Source: Moritella sp. 24
Lineage (GTDB): Bacteria > Pseudomonadota > Gammaproteobacteria > Enterobacterales > Moritellaceae
Assembly: GCF_018219155.1 (NCBI RefSeq)
Contig: NZ_CP056123.1
Coordinates: 248,001-312,000 of the forward strand
Length of the DNA: 64,000 nt
Direction of reading: 5' to 3'
In this document: piece by piece, positions 35,365 through 44,890 of the stretch
Numbering within the stretch: the first letter of the stretch is position 1
How the letters are laid out: each line of letters starts with the position of its first letter
Program-made: the position numbers and the translations under genes
Notes under the pieces: generated by a model
Told to the model about the DNA's origin: nothing
Databases searched by the model: none
What the model saw: the letters and a program-made list of their open reading frames with translations, nothing else

Positions 35365-36816
35365 ATGACTCAAGCCATTATTTGGACTATCACGGGCACT
35401 ATTGCCCGTGATAATGCTACGACTCAAGTTGATATTAATACGATTAATGCACTAGATGGACGTGGCTATCATGTCTCTACAGCTCAATTATCTGATGGAG
35501 AATTTGCTGCGGAGTTAGCCATATTACACGCTGCTCCAGTCGCATCGGCAATTAAAATCGGAGAGATAGCGATAGCCTCACATATTACGGTGCTCGCTAG
35601 TTTCTTAAAAGAATATAAACAGCAGCATCCAGCGGTGAGTATTATTTATGAGCCGTTATCAATTTCTTTAACGGACATAACGACAGATACTGAGTTGGTT
35701 AAGGTGATAAAAGCACGTCTATTGCCACTTATCGATGTATTGATTGTAGAACAATATTCATTGGCATCATCTGCGGCTGAGCTGTTTAGTACTACAAAAC
35801 AAGTAATGAATTCATTATTTGTTTTAGGAGTGAAGGGTGTTTGTGTTAAAGCTGTCGTTTTTGATATTAATAAAAATGGGCTGCAGGACATTGTTTTAGA
35901 TATTTATGTTGATGCACAGCGCGAGGTATTACTTTCGTCATCGAGCGCGGTAGCTATAAAGGCAAGTCATTCAGGGATATTCTCTACCGTACTGGCTACT
36001 GTGGTTGCGCAGGATTATCCTATTGATGATGCATTAGTTGTCGCGAGAGCTTATTTAAATCAACCTTCTGAAATATGGCCGAGCAATCGTTGTTATTTCC
36101 CGCAGGTGGTATTACCGAATACTCCTCTAGGTGATCAACTTGGCCTCGCACAACAAATGCAATTAGCGTATGACTTTGCCCCTTGTGATACTAATCAACT
36201 CGGTTTGTATCCGGTTGTTGATACGGTGCAATGGCTAGAAAAAGTATTGCAACAGGGAGTAAAAACCCTGCAATTACGTATCAAGGATAAAACACCAGCG
36301 GAAGTCGTTGAAGATGTTAAAGCGGCAGTCGCTTTAGGCCGTCAGTATCAAGCCCGTCTGTTCATCAATGACTACTGGCAACTGGCCATTGAGCACGGTG
36401 CTTATGGTGTTCACCTTGGGCAAGAAGATATGCTGATTGCAGATTTTGTAGCCATTAAACAAGCGGGCTTAAAACTAGGTCTGAGTACCCATGGTTATTA
36501 TGAAATTTTACGTGCTCATCAAATAAAACCGAGTTATATCGCCCTTGGCCATATCTATCCAACAGTAACAAAAGACATGCCATCAAAGCCGCAAGGGTTA
36601 GTTCGTTTGCAGCGCTATGCTGACCTAATGCAAGACTATCCGTTAGTGGCTATCGGTGGTATTAGCATTGAACGAGCACCTAAAGTTGCAGCGACTGGTG
36701 TTGGTAGTGTGGCGGTTGTGACGGCAATAACACGAGCGGATGACTATAAAAAAGCCATTGCAGAGTTGTTAAGCATTGTCGAACAGCAACCGAATTTAGT
36801 CAGTATTGGAAGCTAA
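35365..36816 (+). CDS. thiE: Thiamine-phosphate synthase ThiE with a degenerate N-terminal ThiD-like domain
   Basis: The C-terminal half (about 278-483) is a normal ThiE, which joins HMP pyrophosphate and thiazole phosphate: [47 protein letters not shown] and AIGGIS are all present. Residues 1-235 have the outline of ThiD (HMP-P kinase): [17 protein letters not shown] and a final helical part match in position. But the substrate loop GSDSGGGAGIQAD is replaced by [13 protein letters not shown], and the C-terminal GTGC catalytic loop is replaced by HSGIFST near residues 202-208. It is very unlikely to be an active kinase. ThiDE fusions occur in Shewanella and relatives; the decay is the unusual part. 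ATG 35365 begins eight bases after thiC; upstream frame overlaps thiC and is not real. Confidence 0.88.
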   Translation: MTQAIIWTITGTIARDNATTQVDINTINALDGRGYHVSTAQLSDGEFAAELAILHAAPVASAIKIGEIAIASHITVLASFLKEYKQQHPAVSIIYEPLSISLTDITTDTELVKVIKARLLPLIDVLIVEQYSLASSAAELFSTTKQVMNSLFVLGVKGVCVKAVVFDINKNGLQDIVLDIYVDAQREVLLSSSSAVAIKASHSGIFSTVLATVVAQDYPIDDALVVARAYLNQPSEIWPSNRCYFPQVVLPNTPLGDQLGLAQQMQLAYDFAPCDTNQLGLYPVVDTVQWLEKVLQQGVKTLQLRIKDKTPAEVVEDVKAAVALGRQYQARLFINDYWQLAIEHGAYGVHLGQEDMLIADFVAIKQAGLKLGLSTHGYYEILRAHQIKPSYIALGHIYPTVTKDMPSKPQGLVRLQRYADLMQDYPLVAIGGISIERAPKVAATGVGSVAVVTAITRADDYKKAIAELLSIVEQQPNLVSIGS

Positions 36817-36831
36817 TATGAGCGGACGATT

Positions 36832-37602
36832 ATGGAAAAATTAAGTGATCAAGAATACATGCGTTACAGCTCGCACTTACTGCTTGAAGATGTGGGTGAA
36901 CAGGGGCAGTTAGCATTACGTAATGCCAAGGTATTGATAGTGGGTGTTGGTGGTCTTGGTGCACCCGTGGCTCTATATTTAGCGTCGGCGGGTGTTGGTC
37001 ATTTGTATCTGGCAGATGATGATCATGTTGAGTTGAGTAATCTACAACGTCAAATTATTTTCAGTCAACGGCAGCTGAAGCAAGAAAAGGTAAGCGCAGC
37101 GAAAGCATCGTTAGCACAGCTTAATCCACATATTGAAGTAACGGCATTCGCGCAGCGGTTAACACCTGAAAGTGCGAATAACGAAATGCTTGAGGTGTTT
37201 GAACAAGTTGATTTAGTCATTGATTGCACGGATAACATGCAGACAAGACAAACAATAAATAAGCTCTGCGTTATGCATAAAATACCGCTAATTGTCGGTG
37301 CTGGTATTCGGATGGAAGGGCAGTTGATCTCGTTTAATGCCCAAGAATCCGATTCAGCGTGTTACCACTGTTTATATCCTTTTAATGACACGACGGATGT
37401 GAACAATTGCGGTACTTCAGGCGTACTTGGTCCGCTTGTTGGCGTCATTGGATCATTACAAGCGTTGGAAGCAATCAAGTGCTTAACTGGGATGCCCGTC
37501 TCTTCGTTTAATCGATTAATGCGCTTTGATGGAAAAACGCTGCAATGGCAACATTTCTCGGTAATAAAAGATCCTGAGTGTTCGGTGTGTTCGGCTAATT
37601 AA
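36832..37602 (+). CDS. thiF: ThiS adenylyltransferase ThiF
   Basis: Activates the C-terminus of the sulfur carrier ThiS with ATP, like E1 enzymes. The 256-residue protein has the nucleotide loop VLIVGVGGLGAPVALYLASAG, the NLQRQIIF segment with the conserved Arg, VDCTDN-like sequence (DLVIDCTDNMQTR), and zinc cysteine pairs CYHC and CSVC. It sits between thiE and thiS in the thi operon. The ribosome site is moderate (GAGCGGA). Confidence 0.93.
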   Translation: MEKLSDQEYMRYSSHLLLEDVGEQGQLALRNAKVLIVGVGGLGAPVALYLASAGVGHLYLADDDHVELSNLQRQIIFSQRQLKQEKVSAAKASLAQLNPHIEVTAFAQRLTPESANNEMLEVFEQVDLVIDCTDNMQTRQTINKLCVMHKIPLIVGAGIRMEGQLISFNAQESDSACYHCLYPFNDTTDVNNCGTSGVLGPLVGVIGSLQALEAIKCLTGMPVSSFNRLMRFDGKTLQWQHFSVIKDPECSVCSAN

Positions 37603-37659
37603 TAAGAATTAAATAATCTTATCGCCGAATCAACTGTGCGATGAGGATAGGAATATAAG

Positions 37660-37857
37660 ATGAAATTAATCATTAATGATGAAATTAAAACCTTAGCAGT
37701 GACGACCGTATCGTCATTACTGACTGTATTAGAACAACCAGATAAAGGTATCGCGATCGCGGTTAATCAAGCCATTATTAGTCGCAAGAATTGGGATGAT
37801 TTTCAATTGTCAGAAAATGATCAAGTTACCTTATTTCAAGCTATTGCAGGGGGTTAA
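37660..37857 (+). CDS. thiS: Sulfur carrier protein ThiS
   Basis: Ubiquitin-like sulfur carrier of thiazole synthesis. The 65-residue protein ends in AIAGG; the terminal Gly-Gly is the thiocarboxylate site. The start codon of thiG follows the stop directly, so the two are translationally coupled. It follows thiF after 57 bases and has GATAGGAAT before its ATG. Confidence 0.95.
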   Translation: MKLIINDEIKTLAVTTVSSLLTVLEQPDKGIAIAVNQAIISRKNWDDFQLSENDQVTLFQAIAGG

Positions 37858-38667
37858 ATGTCAATACTCAACGTAAATTCAACATTATCATTACCAAGCG
37901 ATGAACTTATTATTGCTGATAAAACATTTTCATCACGCTTATTTACTGGCACGGGTAAATTTAGTGATCAAAAAATAATGGCTGAGGCCTTGATCGCATC
38001 TCAATCACAACTTGTAACAATGGCATTAAAACGTATTGATTTAGCTAATCAAGATGATGATATTTTGAAGCCCTTGATTGCAGCTGGCATGAACTTATTA
38101 CCCAATACATCGGGTGCCCGTGATGCTAAAGAAGCGGTATATGCAGCACAGCTCGCGCGAGAAGCGTTGCAAACTAACTGGGTCAAACTGGAAATACACC
38201 CAGATCCTAAATACTTACTACCAGATCCAATTGAAACATTAAAAGCCACAGAGCAACTGGCTCGTGATGGTTTCCATGTATTACCTTACATACATGCAGA
38301 CCCGGTATTATGTAAGCGTTTGGAAGCGGTTGGTACTGCCGCTGTTATGCCATTAGGAGCGCCTATTGGTTCAAATAAAGGTATTCGTACTGCAGAGTTT
38401 TTGGAAATTATTATCGAGCAGTCTACAGTGCCGGTCATTGTTGATGCTGGAATTGGTGCGCCATCACATGCTGCATTAGCCATGGAAATGGGGGCGGATG
38501 CCGTATTGGTTAATACTGCGATAGCAGTAGCTAAAGATCCTGTTGCAATGAGTAAAGCATTTGCGTTAGCCGTGCAAGCGGGTCGTCAGGCTTATTTAGC
38601 GGGATTAGGTTCTCAGGCAAGAACGGCTGTTGCCTCAAGTCCATTGACTGCATTTTTAGATTTATAA
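37858..38667 (+). CDS. thiG: Thiazole synthase ThiG
   Basis: TIM-barrel enzyme that forms the thiazole ring from deoxyxylulose-5-phosphate, dehydroglycine and ThiS-thiocarboxylate. The 269-residue protein has FTGTGKFSD, the active-site Lys in [35 protein letters not shown] and [20 protein letters not shown]. It begins right after thiS. No anomalies. Confidence 0.96.
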   Translation: MSILNVNSTLSLPSDELIIADKTFSSRLFTGTGKFSDQKIMAEALIASQSQLVTMALKRIDLANQDDDILKPLIAAGMNLLPNTSGARDAKEAVYAAQLAREALQTNWVKLEIHPDPKYLLPDPIETLKATEQLARDGFHVLPYIHADPVLCKRLEAVGTAAVMPLGAPIGSNKGIRTAEFLEIIIEQSTVPVIVDAGIGAPSHAALAMEMGADAVLVNTAIAVAKDPVAMSKAFALAVQAGRQAYLAGLGSQARTAVASSPLTAFLDL

Positions 38668-38690
38668 TCACGCCAACCTAAGGTATTGAA

Positions 38691-39812
38691 ATGAGCTTTT
38701 ATGAGCAATTACAAAAATTAGATTGGGATGATATCCGTTTATCTATTTATGCTAAAACAGCGGTGGATGTTGAGCGCGCATTAACGAAATCAAGGCTCGA
38801 TCTTGATGATTTTCAAGCCTTGATCTCACCTGCGGCAGAACCGTTTTTAGAACAAATGGCACAGCGTAGTGTTGAGTTAACTCGACAGCGTTTTGGTAAT
38901 ACTATCCAATTTTATGTGCCGTTATATTTGTCGAACATGTGTTCTAACATTTGCACGTATTGCGGTTTTTCGATGCACAACAAGATCCGTCGAACGACGT
39001 TGGATATGACGCAATTAAACAGTGAAGCGAAAGCCATTAAACAGATGGGTTTTGATCATTTGTTATTAGTGGCTGGTGAGTCAGAGCGTAAAGTGGGCAT
39101 GCCATATTTTCGCCAAGTATTTAATGAATTGAAATCGCAGTTTTCTCACTTGTCGTTAGAAGTGCAGCCATTAGAACAAATTGAATATGAAGAGTTAAAA
39201 GAACTCGGTCTTGATTCGGTATTAGTGTATCAAGAAACTTATAATCCGCGCACGTATGCAGAACATCATATTAAGGGTAAAAAATCTGATTTTAAATATC
39301 GGATTGAAACACCAGATAGATTAGGCAAAGCGGGTATTCATAAAATGGGACTTGGTGCGTTAATTGGTTTAGACGAATGGCGCACTGATTGTTTTCATGT
39401 CGCAGCGCATTTGGATTATTTACAGAAGCGTTATTGGCAAACAAAGTATTCCATTTCTTTTCCGCGCTTAAGACCGTGTGAGGGTGCGTTTCAGCCTAAG
39501 TCGATTATGAATGATCGCCAGTTAGTGCAATTGATTTGTGCATATCGATTGTTTAATCCTGATGTCGAATTATCATTATCGACCCGTGAATCTGAGCATT
39601 TTCGTGACAATGTCATCCCGTTGGGCATAACGAGTATTAGTGCAGGTTCGAAAACCCAACCGGGTGGTTACTCTGATGATACTGACAAGGCGTTAGAACA
39701 GTTTGAAATTGATGATGACCGTTCACCTGCTGAGATGGCTGATTTAGTTAAGAATATGGGCTTGGAAGTCGTTTGGAAAGACTGGGATAGGTCATTAACG
39801 GCATTAAAATAA
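38691..39812 (+). CDS. thiH: 2-iminoacetate synthase ThiH (radical SAM)
   Basis: Cleaves tyrosine to dehydroglycine and p-cresol, supplying ThiG. The 373-residue protein has the radical SAM cluster CSNICTYC (CX3CX2C) near residue 85 and the family segment SISFPRLRPCEG. The use of ThiH rather than the oxygen-dependent glycine oxidase ThiO is typical of facultative anaerobes, which fits the TMAO operon. It is the last gene of the thi operon. Confidence 0.95.
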   Translation: MSFYEQLQKLDWDDIRLSIYAKTAVDVERALTKSRLDLDDFQALISPAAEPFLEQMAQRSVELTRQRFGNTIQFYVPLYLSNMCSNICTYCGFSMHNKIRRTTLDMTQLNSEAKAIKQMGFDHLLLVAGESERKVGMPYFRQVFNELKSQFSHLSLEVQPLEQIEYEELKELGLDSVLVYQETYNPRTYAEHHIKGKKSDFKYRIETPDRLGKAGIHKMGLGALIGLDEWRTDCFHVAAHLDYLQKRYWQTKYSISFPRLRPCEGAFQPKSIMNDRQLVQLICAYRLFNPDVELSLSTRESEHFRDNVIPLGITSISAGSKTQPGGYSDDTDKALEQFEIDDDRSPAEMADLVKNMGLEVVWKDWDRSLTALK

Positions 39813-39818
39813 TACGGC

Positions 39819-39855
39819 AGGCTGCGATCACATAAAGTGAAGCAGCCTCTATTTT
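39819..39855. terminator. Hairpin between convergent thiH and outer-membrane gene
   Basis: AGGCTGC (39819-39825) and GCAGCCT (39842-39848) flank a 16-base loop, with CTATTTTAC after it on the plus strand. A modest terminator, probably serving thiH. Confidence 0.65.
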
Positions 39856-39875
39856 ACTATGCGGACTTGGTCATT

Positions 39876-40586
39876 TTAAAAGTTATATTTCACACCAAAT
39901 TGTGTCGATATTTCATTGGTATTGATAGTGGCTATATCTCGGTAGCTGATATTTGCGACAGCAGACCAATTATCAGAAAACGCATAGTCATTACCAAAAT
40001 AAAACTCATTAATATTAACTTTAGCGCCATCATCTTCTAGTGCCGCATAATTATATGAAAATTTCATTTTATAATGTGCGGTTACTTGAAAATAGGTCCC
40101 TATTTCACCCGCTGCACCACCTACTGTATCGCTATAATCATCGATGGTTCCAGGTGAGGCTTGTCCAGATGATTCATACGTTGAACCTGATAGTTTGTAA
40201 TCAACATAGCCTAACGATATGTAGGGGGTAAATTTATTCATCGGAATAAAATAACTTAACGAATAATATTGTCTTGTTGTAGAGAAATAATCTTGACCTG
40301 ATTCTGAACCGTAGTTGCCCCCGTTATACCAAGAGTGTGACCATTCTTTACCATCAAAAGAACTGTAACTAATACTATAACTGGCAAAGACATTATCATA
40401 AAAGTTCCATGATGCATCAAAGAAGGCGCCGAGTGCGCTTTCCGTTTGATTATCTCTAAATAGTGCATTATCAGCTTTACCAAACTGTAAGCCTGTGGAA
40501 ACATAAGTAAAATTACTATCCGCATTAGCGAATGGAACAACCATCATGACAGAGCCTGTCATCATTGATAATAGTACTTTTTTCAT
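39876..40586 (-). CDS. Outer-membrane beta-barrel protein, function unknown
   Basis: A 236-residue exported protein. The signal peptide is clear (MKKVLLSMMTGSVMMVVPFA, then NADS with likely cleavage after the Ala). The remainder alternates hydrophobic and polar residues, is rich in Tyr, Ser, Gly and Asn, and ends in Phe (GVKYNF), all signs of a small outer-membrane barrel of perhaps eight to ten strands. No binding motif suggests a substrate. It stands alone between thiH and a DMT exporter. Confidence 0.75.
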   Translation of the reverse strand: MKKVLLSMMTGSVMMVVPFANADSNFTYVSTGLQFGKADNALFRDNQTESALGAFFDASWNFYDNVFASYSISYSSFDGKEWSHSWYNGGNYGSESGQDYFSTTRQYYSLSYFIPMNKFTPYISLGYVDYKLSGSTYESSGQASPGTIDDYSDTVGGAAGEIGTYFQVTAHYKMKFSYNYAALEDDGAKVNINEFYFGNDYAFSDNWSAVANISYRDIATINTNEISTQFGVKYNF

Positions 40587-40661
40587 TTTAGTTTTCTCTC
40601 TATTTACACAGGTATAAACTGGTTTAGTAAATGGTGGTATAAATTTATTTTGTATGAACCT

Positions 40662-41588
40662 TTATGATGTTTTCTCTACTTTAGCCGCTGTTTTAGTTAC
40701 GTACTTAGTGATAAATTGAATCGGTAATTTACACAATAAAACACCCGCTGTTAGCATTAGCATCATCACTAATGATTCGTGGCTAATCGTTCTGCCGTTG
40801 ATTGCACTGTCTAAACCAAGAGCGATTACTGGAAATACTAAGAAACAGATTGATGCTTGGAACGGGCTTGCGACTTTATTCAGCTGGAAGTAAGCCATAA
40901 TGCCACCAATACCAGCGATAGCACCAAGGTAAATAACCGATAACCAAGATGTTAATGTGAATGTAGCAAAGTCAGGTTGTTCTACGAATGCACCAACTGC
41001 GAGTAAGAGTACTGAAGCAACAAGGCAAGGTAATGCGTTATACGTTAATACGTGAATACCCTGACAGCGAGTTTGTACACTGGTATAAATAGTCGCGTGC
41101 ATTAATACCGCTAATACCAAGGCTCCAACACCGATAAGACTGCCATTTGCGCTCACACCCATCTCATTGCTAATAATGGTGATTAAGCTAAATAGCGCAA
41201 CTGCAAGACCCAATAATTGGTGCGCATGTACTTTTTGACGATGTACTAATACCGCGAACGCTAATACAACAACTGGCATTGTGGCGAAGATAATAGAAGC
41301 TAAGCCAGATGAAATATACTGCTCACCAAAAATCATTAAGGTAAATGGAGCAGCAAAATAAAATACGCTGATTAGCCCAAATTCAAGTTTCTTGCCTTTA
41401 GGAAACATCAGCGGAATATTTAATTTGCGAGCGGCTAGAATTAATAGTGGCGCTGCTAGTGCAAAACGTAGACCTGTAGCTGTGATTGGTGGAATTGAAT
41501 GTACAGCCATTTCCATAGCCATCCAGGTAGTGCCCCAGATCAAACATACAGAGGCAAATAATAATGTGGCGACAAGTTTTGTATTCAT
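40662..41588 (-). CDS. EamA/DMT family exporter
   Basis: A 308-residue inner-membrane protein with ten hydrophobic helices in two EamA repeats. Typical first-helix sequence is [15 protein letters not shown], followed by [16 protein letters not shown]. Members export amino acids or other metabolites. It is divergent from an Lrp/AsnC-type regulator (about 118 bases between starts), an arrangement common for amino acid exporters, so control by that regulator is likely. Substrate not known. Confidence 0.82.
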   Translation of the reverse strand: MNTKLVATLLFASVCLIWGTTWMAMEMAVHSIPPITATGLRFALAAPLLILAARKLNIPLMFPKGKKLEFGLISVFYFAAPFTLMIFGEQYISSGLASIIFATMPVVVLAFAVLVHRQKVHAHQLLGLAVALFSLITIISNEMGVSANGSLIGVGALVLAVLMHATIYTSVQTRCQGIHVLTYNALPCLVASVLLLAVGAFVEQPDFATFTLTSWLSVIYLGAIAGIGGIMAYFQLNKVASPFQASICFLVFPVIALGLDSAINGRTISHESLVMMLMLTAGVLLCKLPIQFITKYVTKTAAKVEKTS

Positions 41589-41706
41589 AAGGTATCTCTA
41601 TATAAGTGCTGGGATATTTAATACAATAATTATATTGTTTTTAAGCAGGAATATGATTTCATATATATTGCTATTATTGGATTTTAAAGAAAGGATTTAC
41701 TTCACT

Positions 41707-42165
41707 ATGCTTGATTCGAAGGATAAATTGATTCTGGACTTGCTTCAGCGCGATGCATCGTTGTCTGTTGCTGAGTTAGCAGACAAAGTGAGCTTAACGG
41801 TTTCGCCATGTTGGAAAAGATTAAAACGCCTAGAAGATAATGGGTATATTTTACGTCGCGTCGCATTATTAAATGAGCAAAAACTGGGATTAGCACTGAC
41901 CGCATTTGTGAATATTAAAACGCAGAACCACAGTGATAGTTGGTTTAAAAAATTTGTGGTGAGTGTTGATGACTTTGCAGAGGTGATTGAATTTTATCGT
42001 ATGGCCGGTGAATACGATTACATGATGAAGGTGTTAGTGAAAGACATGGCTGCCTTTGATGTGTTTTATAAACGATTAGTTAATTGCGTAGATGGACTGA
42101 CGGATGTCACCTCTTCATTTGCGATGGAAAGGTTAAAAAATACTACGCAATTACCAATAGCTTAA
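41707..42165 (+). CDS. Lrp/AsnC family transcriptional regulator
   Basis: A 152-residue DNA-binding protein. The helix-turn-helix region (about 5-50: [20 protein letters not shown], then [16 protein letters not shown]) and the RAM ligand-binding domain ([19 protein letters not shown], near 97-116) are typical. The ATG at 41707 is chosen because the protein then begins as the family does ([10 protein letters not shown]); AAAGGA lies about 11 bases upstream. It probably controls the divergent exporter. Confidence 0.9.
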   Translation: MLDSKDKLILDLLQRDASLSVAELADKVSLTVSPCWKRLKRLEDNGYILRRVALLNEQKLGLALTAFVNIKTQNHSDSWFKKFVVSVDDFAEVIEFYRMAGEYDYMMKVLVKDMAAFDVFYKRLVNCVDGLTDVTSSFAMERLKNTTQLPIA

Positions 42166-42178
42166 TACTTGGGCGGAC

Positions 42179-42829
42179 TTATAGTTTGAGTAAGTCTTCC
42201 GCAATTTTATTCGCACTGTGTGGCGGTGCAAAAGCCGCAACATATTGTCCTTGAGGATTAACTAAATACAACCGAGAAGAGTGGTTAATTAAATAACTCT
42301 CTCGTTGGTCTTCAGGTATTGGACTTGTGTAAGGGACCGAAACATATTTCCCATTAGTGGCTAAAAATGTTTTTTGATAAATAACACCAAAGCTGGCAAC
42401 TAATTTATCTATTTCGCTACTGGCTCCTGTCATCCCTAGAAAGTTGTCATTATAAAAATGCGCATAACTTGTTAGCATCTCATTATTATCACGCTGTGGG
42501 TCGACAGAGATGAATACAACTTGAGGCATCGTCTTACCAGCATCTGTCATTATCTTCGCAACGTTGTTGAGATTATAAAGTTCAGTAGGGCAAACATCGG
42601 GGCAGCTTGCATACCCAAAAAATACCAATGACCATTTATCTTGAAATAATGCTTTGGTGTATTCTTGATTGTCTCCAAGTGTAAACTCGGGCAATGCTGT
42701 TTGTTTAGGTTGCACGTAAGCGGTCGAAAATGTCGGTAAACTCGGTTGCTGTATATGATTGGCAACCATTGCGCCAATTGCACTAAGGCCAATAATGCCC
42801 GCCGCGATAATAACCTTAGATTTTTTCAT
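42179..42829 (-). CDS. SCO1/SenC family copper chaperone
   Basis: Membrane-anchored thioredoxin-fold protein that helps deliver copper to the CuA site of cytochrome oxidase. The 216-residue protein has an N-terminal anchor (about 5-24), the copper motif CPDVC (CX3C) in FFGYASCPDVCP, and the distal ligand His in LINHSSRLYLV. It ends a minus-strand cluster with the PCuAC protein 19 bases upstream. AGGA lies before the ATG. Confidence 0.92.
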   Translation of the reverse strand: MKKSKVIIAAGIIGLSAIGAMVANHIQQPSLPTFSTAYVQPKQTALPEFTLGDNQEYTKALFQDKWSLVFFGYASCPDVCPTELYNLNNVAKIMTDAGKTMPQVVFISVDPQRDNNEMLTSYAHFYNDNFLGMTGASSEIDKLVASFGVIYQKTFLATNGKYVSVPYTSPIPEDQRESYLINHSSRLYLVNPQGQYVAAFAPPHSANKIAEDLLKL

Positions 42830-42848
42830 ACTTAAATCCTTGTTGAAA

Positions 42849-43358
42849 CTAGTTATGTTTCATGTTCGAGTGGTCCATTTTGCTATGGTCCATCTTTCCG
42901 TGATCCATTTTTGCTTTGTTGTTATCGCGTTTCACCGGCATTTTGGTGCTGATCGTTTCGCCGTTTAGCAGAGTGAACGAAACATTGACCAGTTCTCCAG
43001 GTGCTGCAATCTTGTTTGGTTCTAATAGCATGACATGGTAGCTACCCGGCTTAAATTGGAAAACAGTATTTGCAGGTATTGTTACTTGTTGCTGCTTTTG
43101 CATTGTCATCATGCCATCTTTCTTACCGGATAAATGCAGTTCACTACGACCAAACCCTTGTGCTTTTACATCCGTAATCACAATTGGCTTATTGCTGTGG
43201 TTCATTACAGTGAAAAAAGCAGCTTGTACTTTTGCTGATGGTGGCGCAGCACGAACCCAAGAATCCATGATCATGATATTCGTTGTTTCGGCAGCGAAAG
43301 TTGGTGCTGTTGAAAAAATAGCAGTCGCGATTAGCGTTGTTATTATTGATTTTTGCAT
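42849..43358 (-). CDS. Periplasmic copper chaperone, PCu(A)C family
   Basis: A 169-residue exported protein with signal peptide (cleavage likely after ...APTFA). The copper site of the family is visible: His in ELHLSG, Met in MMTMQ, then His and Met in GSYHVMLLEP. A Met/His-rich C-terminal tail (KMDHGKMDHSKMDHSNMKHN) adds more copper ligands and is repetitive (MDHxK units). It works with SCO in loading the CuA site. AGGATG ribosome site. Confidence 0.9.
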   Translation of the reverse strand: MQKSIITTLIATAIFSTAPTFAAETTNIMIMDSWVRAAPPSAKVQAAFFTVMNHSNKPIVITDVKAQGFGRSELHLSGKKDGMMTMQKQQQVTIPANTVFQFKPGSYHVMLLEPNKIAAPGELVNVSFTLLNGETISTKMPVKRDNNKAKMDHGKMDHSKMDHSNMKHN

Positions 43359-43372
43359 TTGTTCATCCTGAA

Positions 43373-43852
43373 TTAATTGGTCGTCGTGTTAAATTGAAAT
43401 GGTACTAAATAAGATTGACCTGCAACCGTGATGGTTAAGTCTGCCTGCCATTGCATCTCACCTAATATGCAGATTGCGAGCGCTGTTTCTGCATAATATT
43501 GCTCATCGTTTACGGCTGCCAATGTAACTGGAAATCCCTGCATACTCATATTGACCCCGTTAATGATAATACTGGCACTGTTAATTTCAGAGCCGTTTAG
43601 ATTAACGGATAATGGTGTCATCGGCTTTGCATTAAATGGCGTTAGCGATAGTGAGATTGTTTGTTCTGAATTAAGCTGAACCTGACACGCTTGTTGGTTA
43701 ATACGACATGTTTCTTGTAGTGGCAGCTGAATGAGATCGAGAGCTTGCTGAGGTTGATAGAAAAAATTGAAATAACCGACTGCGGCGACAGAAATAATAC
43801 TCACACCGATTGTTAACCATTTAGACATGGGCAGGGCTCTTATACTTAGCAT
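43373..43852 (-). CDS. Membrane-anchored protein with FixH/YtkA-like C-terminal part
   Basis: A 159-residue protein with one N-terminal membrane anchor (about 12-30) and a beta-rich periplasmic part. The C-terminal section, with GVNMSMQGFPVTL, then YYAETALAICILGEMQWQAD and ending in a beta strand, resembles the FixH/YtkA fold, which has a Met-containing strand and a G-x-W motif. That is similarity by eye only. It is 14 bases upstream of the PCuAC gene on the same strand, so a part in oxidase or copper assembly is likely. Start could be ATG 43852 or 43828. Confidence 0.65.
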   Translation of the reverse strand: MLSIRALPMSKWLTIGVSIISVAAVGYFNFFYQPQQALDLIQLPLQETCRINQQACQVQLNSEQTISLSLTPFNAKPMTPLSVNLNGSEINSASIIINGVNMSMQGFPVTLAAVNDEQYYAETALAICILGEMQWQADLTITVAGQSYLVPFQFNTTTN

Positions 43853-44060
43853 TGAATCATGAAAAGAATATTTGTTTTATAATAAAACGATGAATAACAG
43901 AATATTACTTTAATTTCTAATGTAGTTAAACTGTAAATATAGGAAAACCTAGGTTAACTCTTATTTCGAGATTACTTAAAAGGAAGGGGAGTGAAGTCGA
44001 TAAGAGTAAGATGATGCCGCAGTATTAATTTGATTCGGCATCGCTCATATTGATAAGCCA

Positions 44061-44144
44061 TTAGTTGATAGCAATGCTTGCCCAAGCTGCTAACACCATG
44101 ATTGTAACCACCACAATTGCTTTTAATTTCATATCATTTGCCAT
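44061..44144 (-). CDS. 27-residue single-span membrane peptide
   Basis: MANDMKLKAIVVVTIMVLAA with a WASIAIN end: a few charged residues, then one hydrophobic helix. AGGAG lies eight bases before the ATG. It is on the same strand as, and about 210 bases upstream of, the copper-delivery cluster. It resembles the tiny accessory subunits of respiratory oxidases in shape, but I recognise no family. The good ribosome site is the main support. Confidence 0.5.
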   Translation of the reverse strand: MANDMKLKAIVVVTIMVLAAWASIAIN

Positions 44145-44325
44145 GCCACTAACTCCTCATATTAAATCAAGACTCAACCTATGTAGCATCTACAGCGGAT
44201 TAAATAAGATGTTGATAGATTATGTTTTATCACTGTACTGGTTATGAATAATAAAAAATGTGGGGTGATTAATAACTACAATAAAAAAGTACTATTCACT
44301 AATAATGTCTACTTATCGGTATTAA

Positions 44326-44865
44326 TCATGAATTATGGTTATTTTTTATTATTTTATAATGAGTTTGGATAAGTCCCGATGGATAGCAATGAGAAGAAAC
44401 TACGGTTACGCCAAGCTCTGGCTGAGGAGCATTAAATAAGCGAATACCATTACCCAGCAAGATGGGGATTGTTGATAGTATTAGCTCATCAATAAGATCA
44501 AGACGTAATAAAGAATCAGCCAAATTCGCGCCACCAAGTAGCCAAATATTACCTTCTGAATTGGCTTTTAACTCTCTAATCGTCGTTGCTGGGTCGGTAA
44601 TAAATGTGACGTTATTATCTGGTGTTATATCGGGAGAGTGAGAGGCAACAAAGCATTGTTTATTTTTATATGGCCAATTGCCAAAATCTTTAATTACCTG
44701 AAATGACGTATTACCCATGACAACAGCGCTGACGCTGTCCAAAAAATCTTGATAGCCGTAGTCTTCGCCTTTGACTTCAACTTGCGAGAGCCATGATAAG
44801 TCATGGTCCATTTTGGCTATGTAGCCATCAAGGCTAGTAGCTATATACAAAATAACGTTAGACAT
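44326..44865 (-). CDS. RibD C-terminal / dihydrofolate reductase-like family protein
   Basis: A 179-residue protein of the YyaP/YwjB type. NADPH-binding-fold motifs are ILYIATSLDGYIA at the N-terminus, VMGNTSFQVI near residue 52, and IWLLGGANLADSLLRLDLID near 110-130. The family has the fold of riboflavin and folate reductases, but its substrates are unknown. The ATG at 44865 is preferred, with GGGAG eight bases before; ATG 44871 is too close to that site. It lies next to a Dyp peroxidase in the same direction, 25 bases away. Confidence 0.85.
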   Translation of the reverse strand: MSNVILYIATSLDGYIAKMDHDLSWLSQVEVKGEDYGYQDFLDSVSAVVMGNTSFQVIKDFGNWPYKNKQCFVASHSPDITPDNNVTFITDPATTIRELKANSEGNIWLLGGANLADSLLRLDLIDELILSTIPILLGNGIRLFNAPQPELGVTVVSSHCYPSGLIQTHYKIIKNNHNS

Positions 44866-44890
44866 AATCATCGCTCCCGATTGAATGCGG

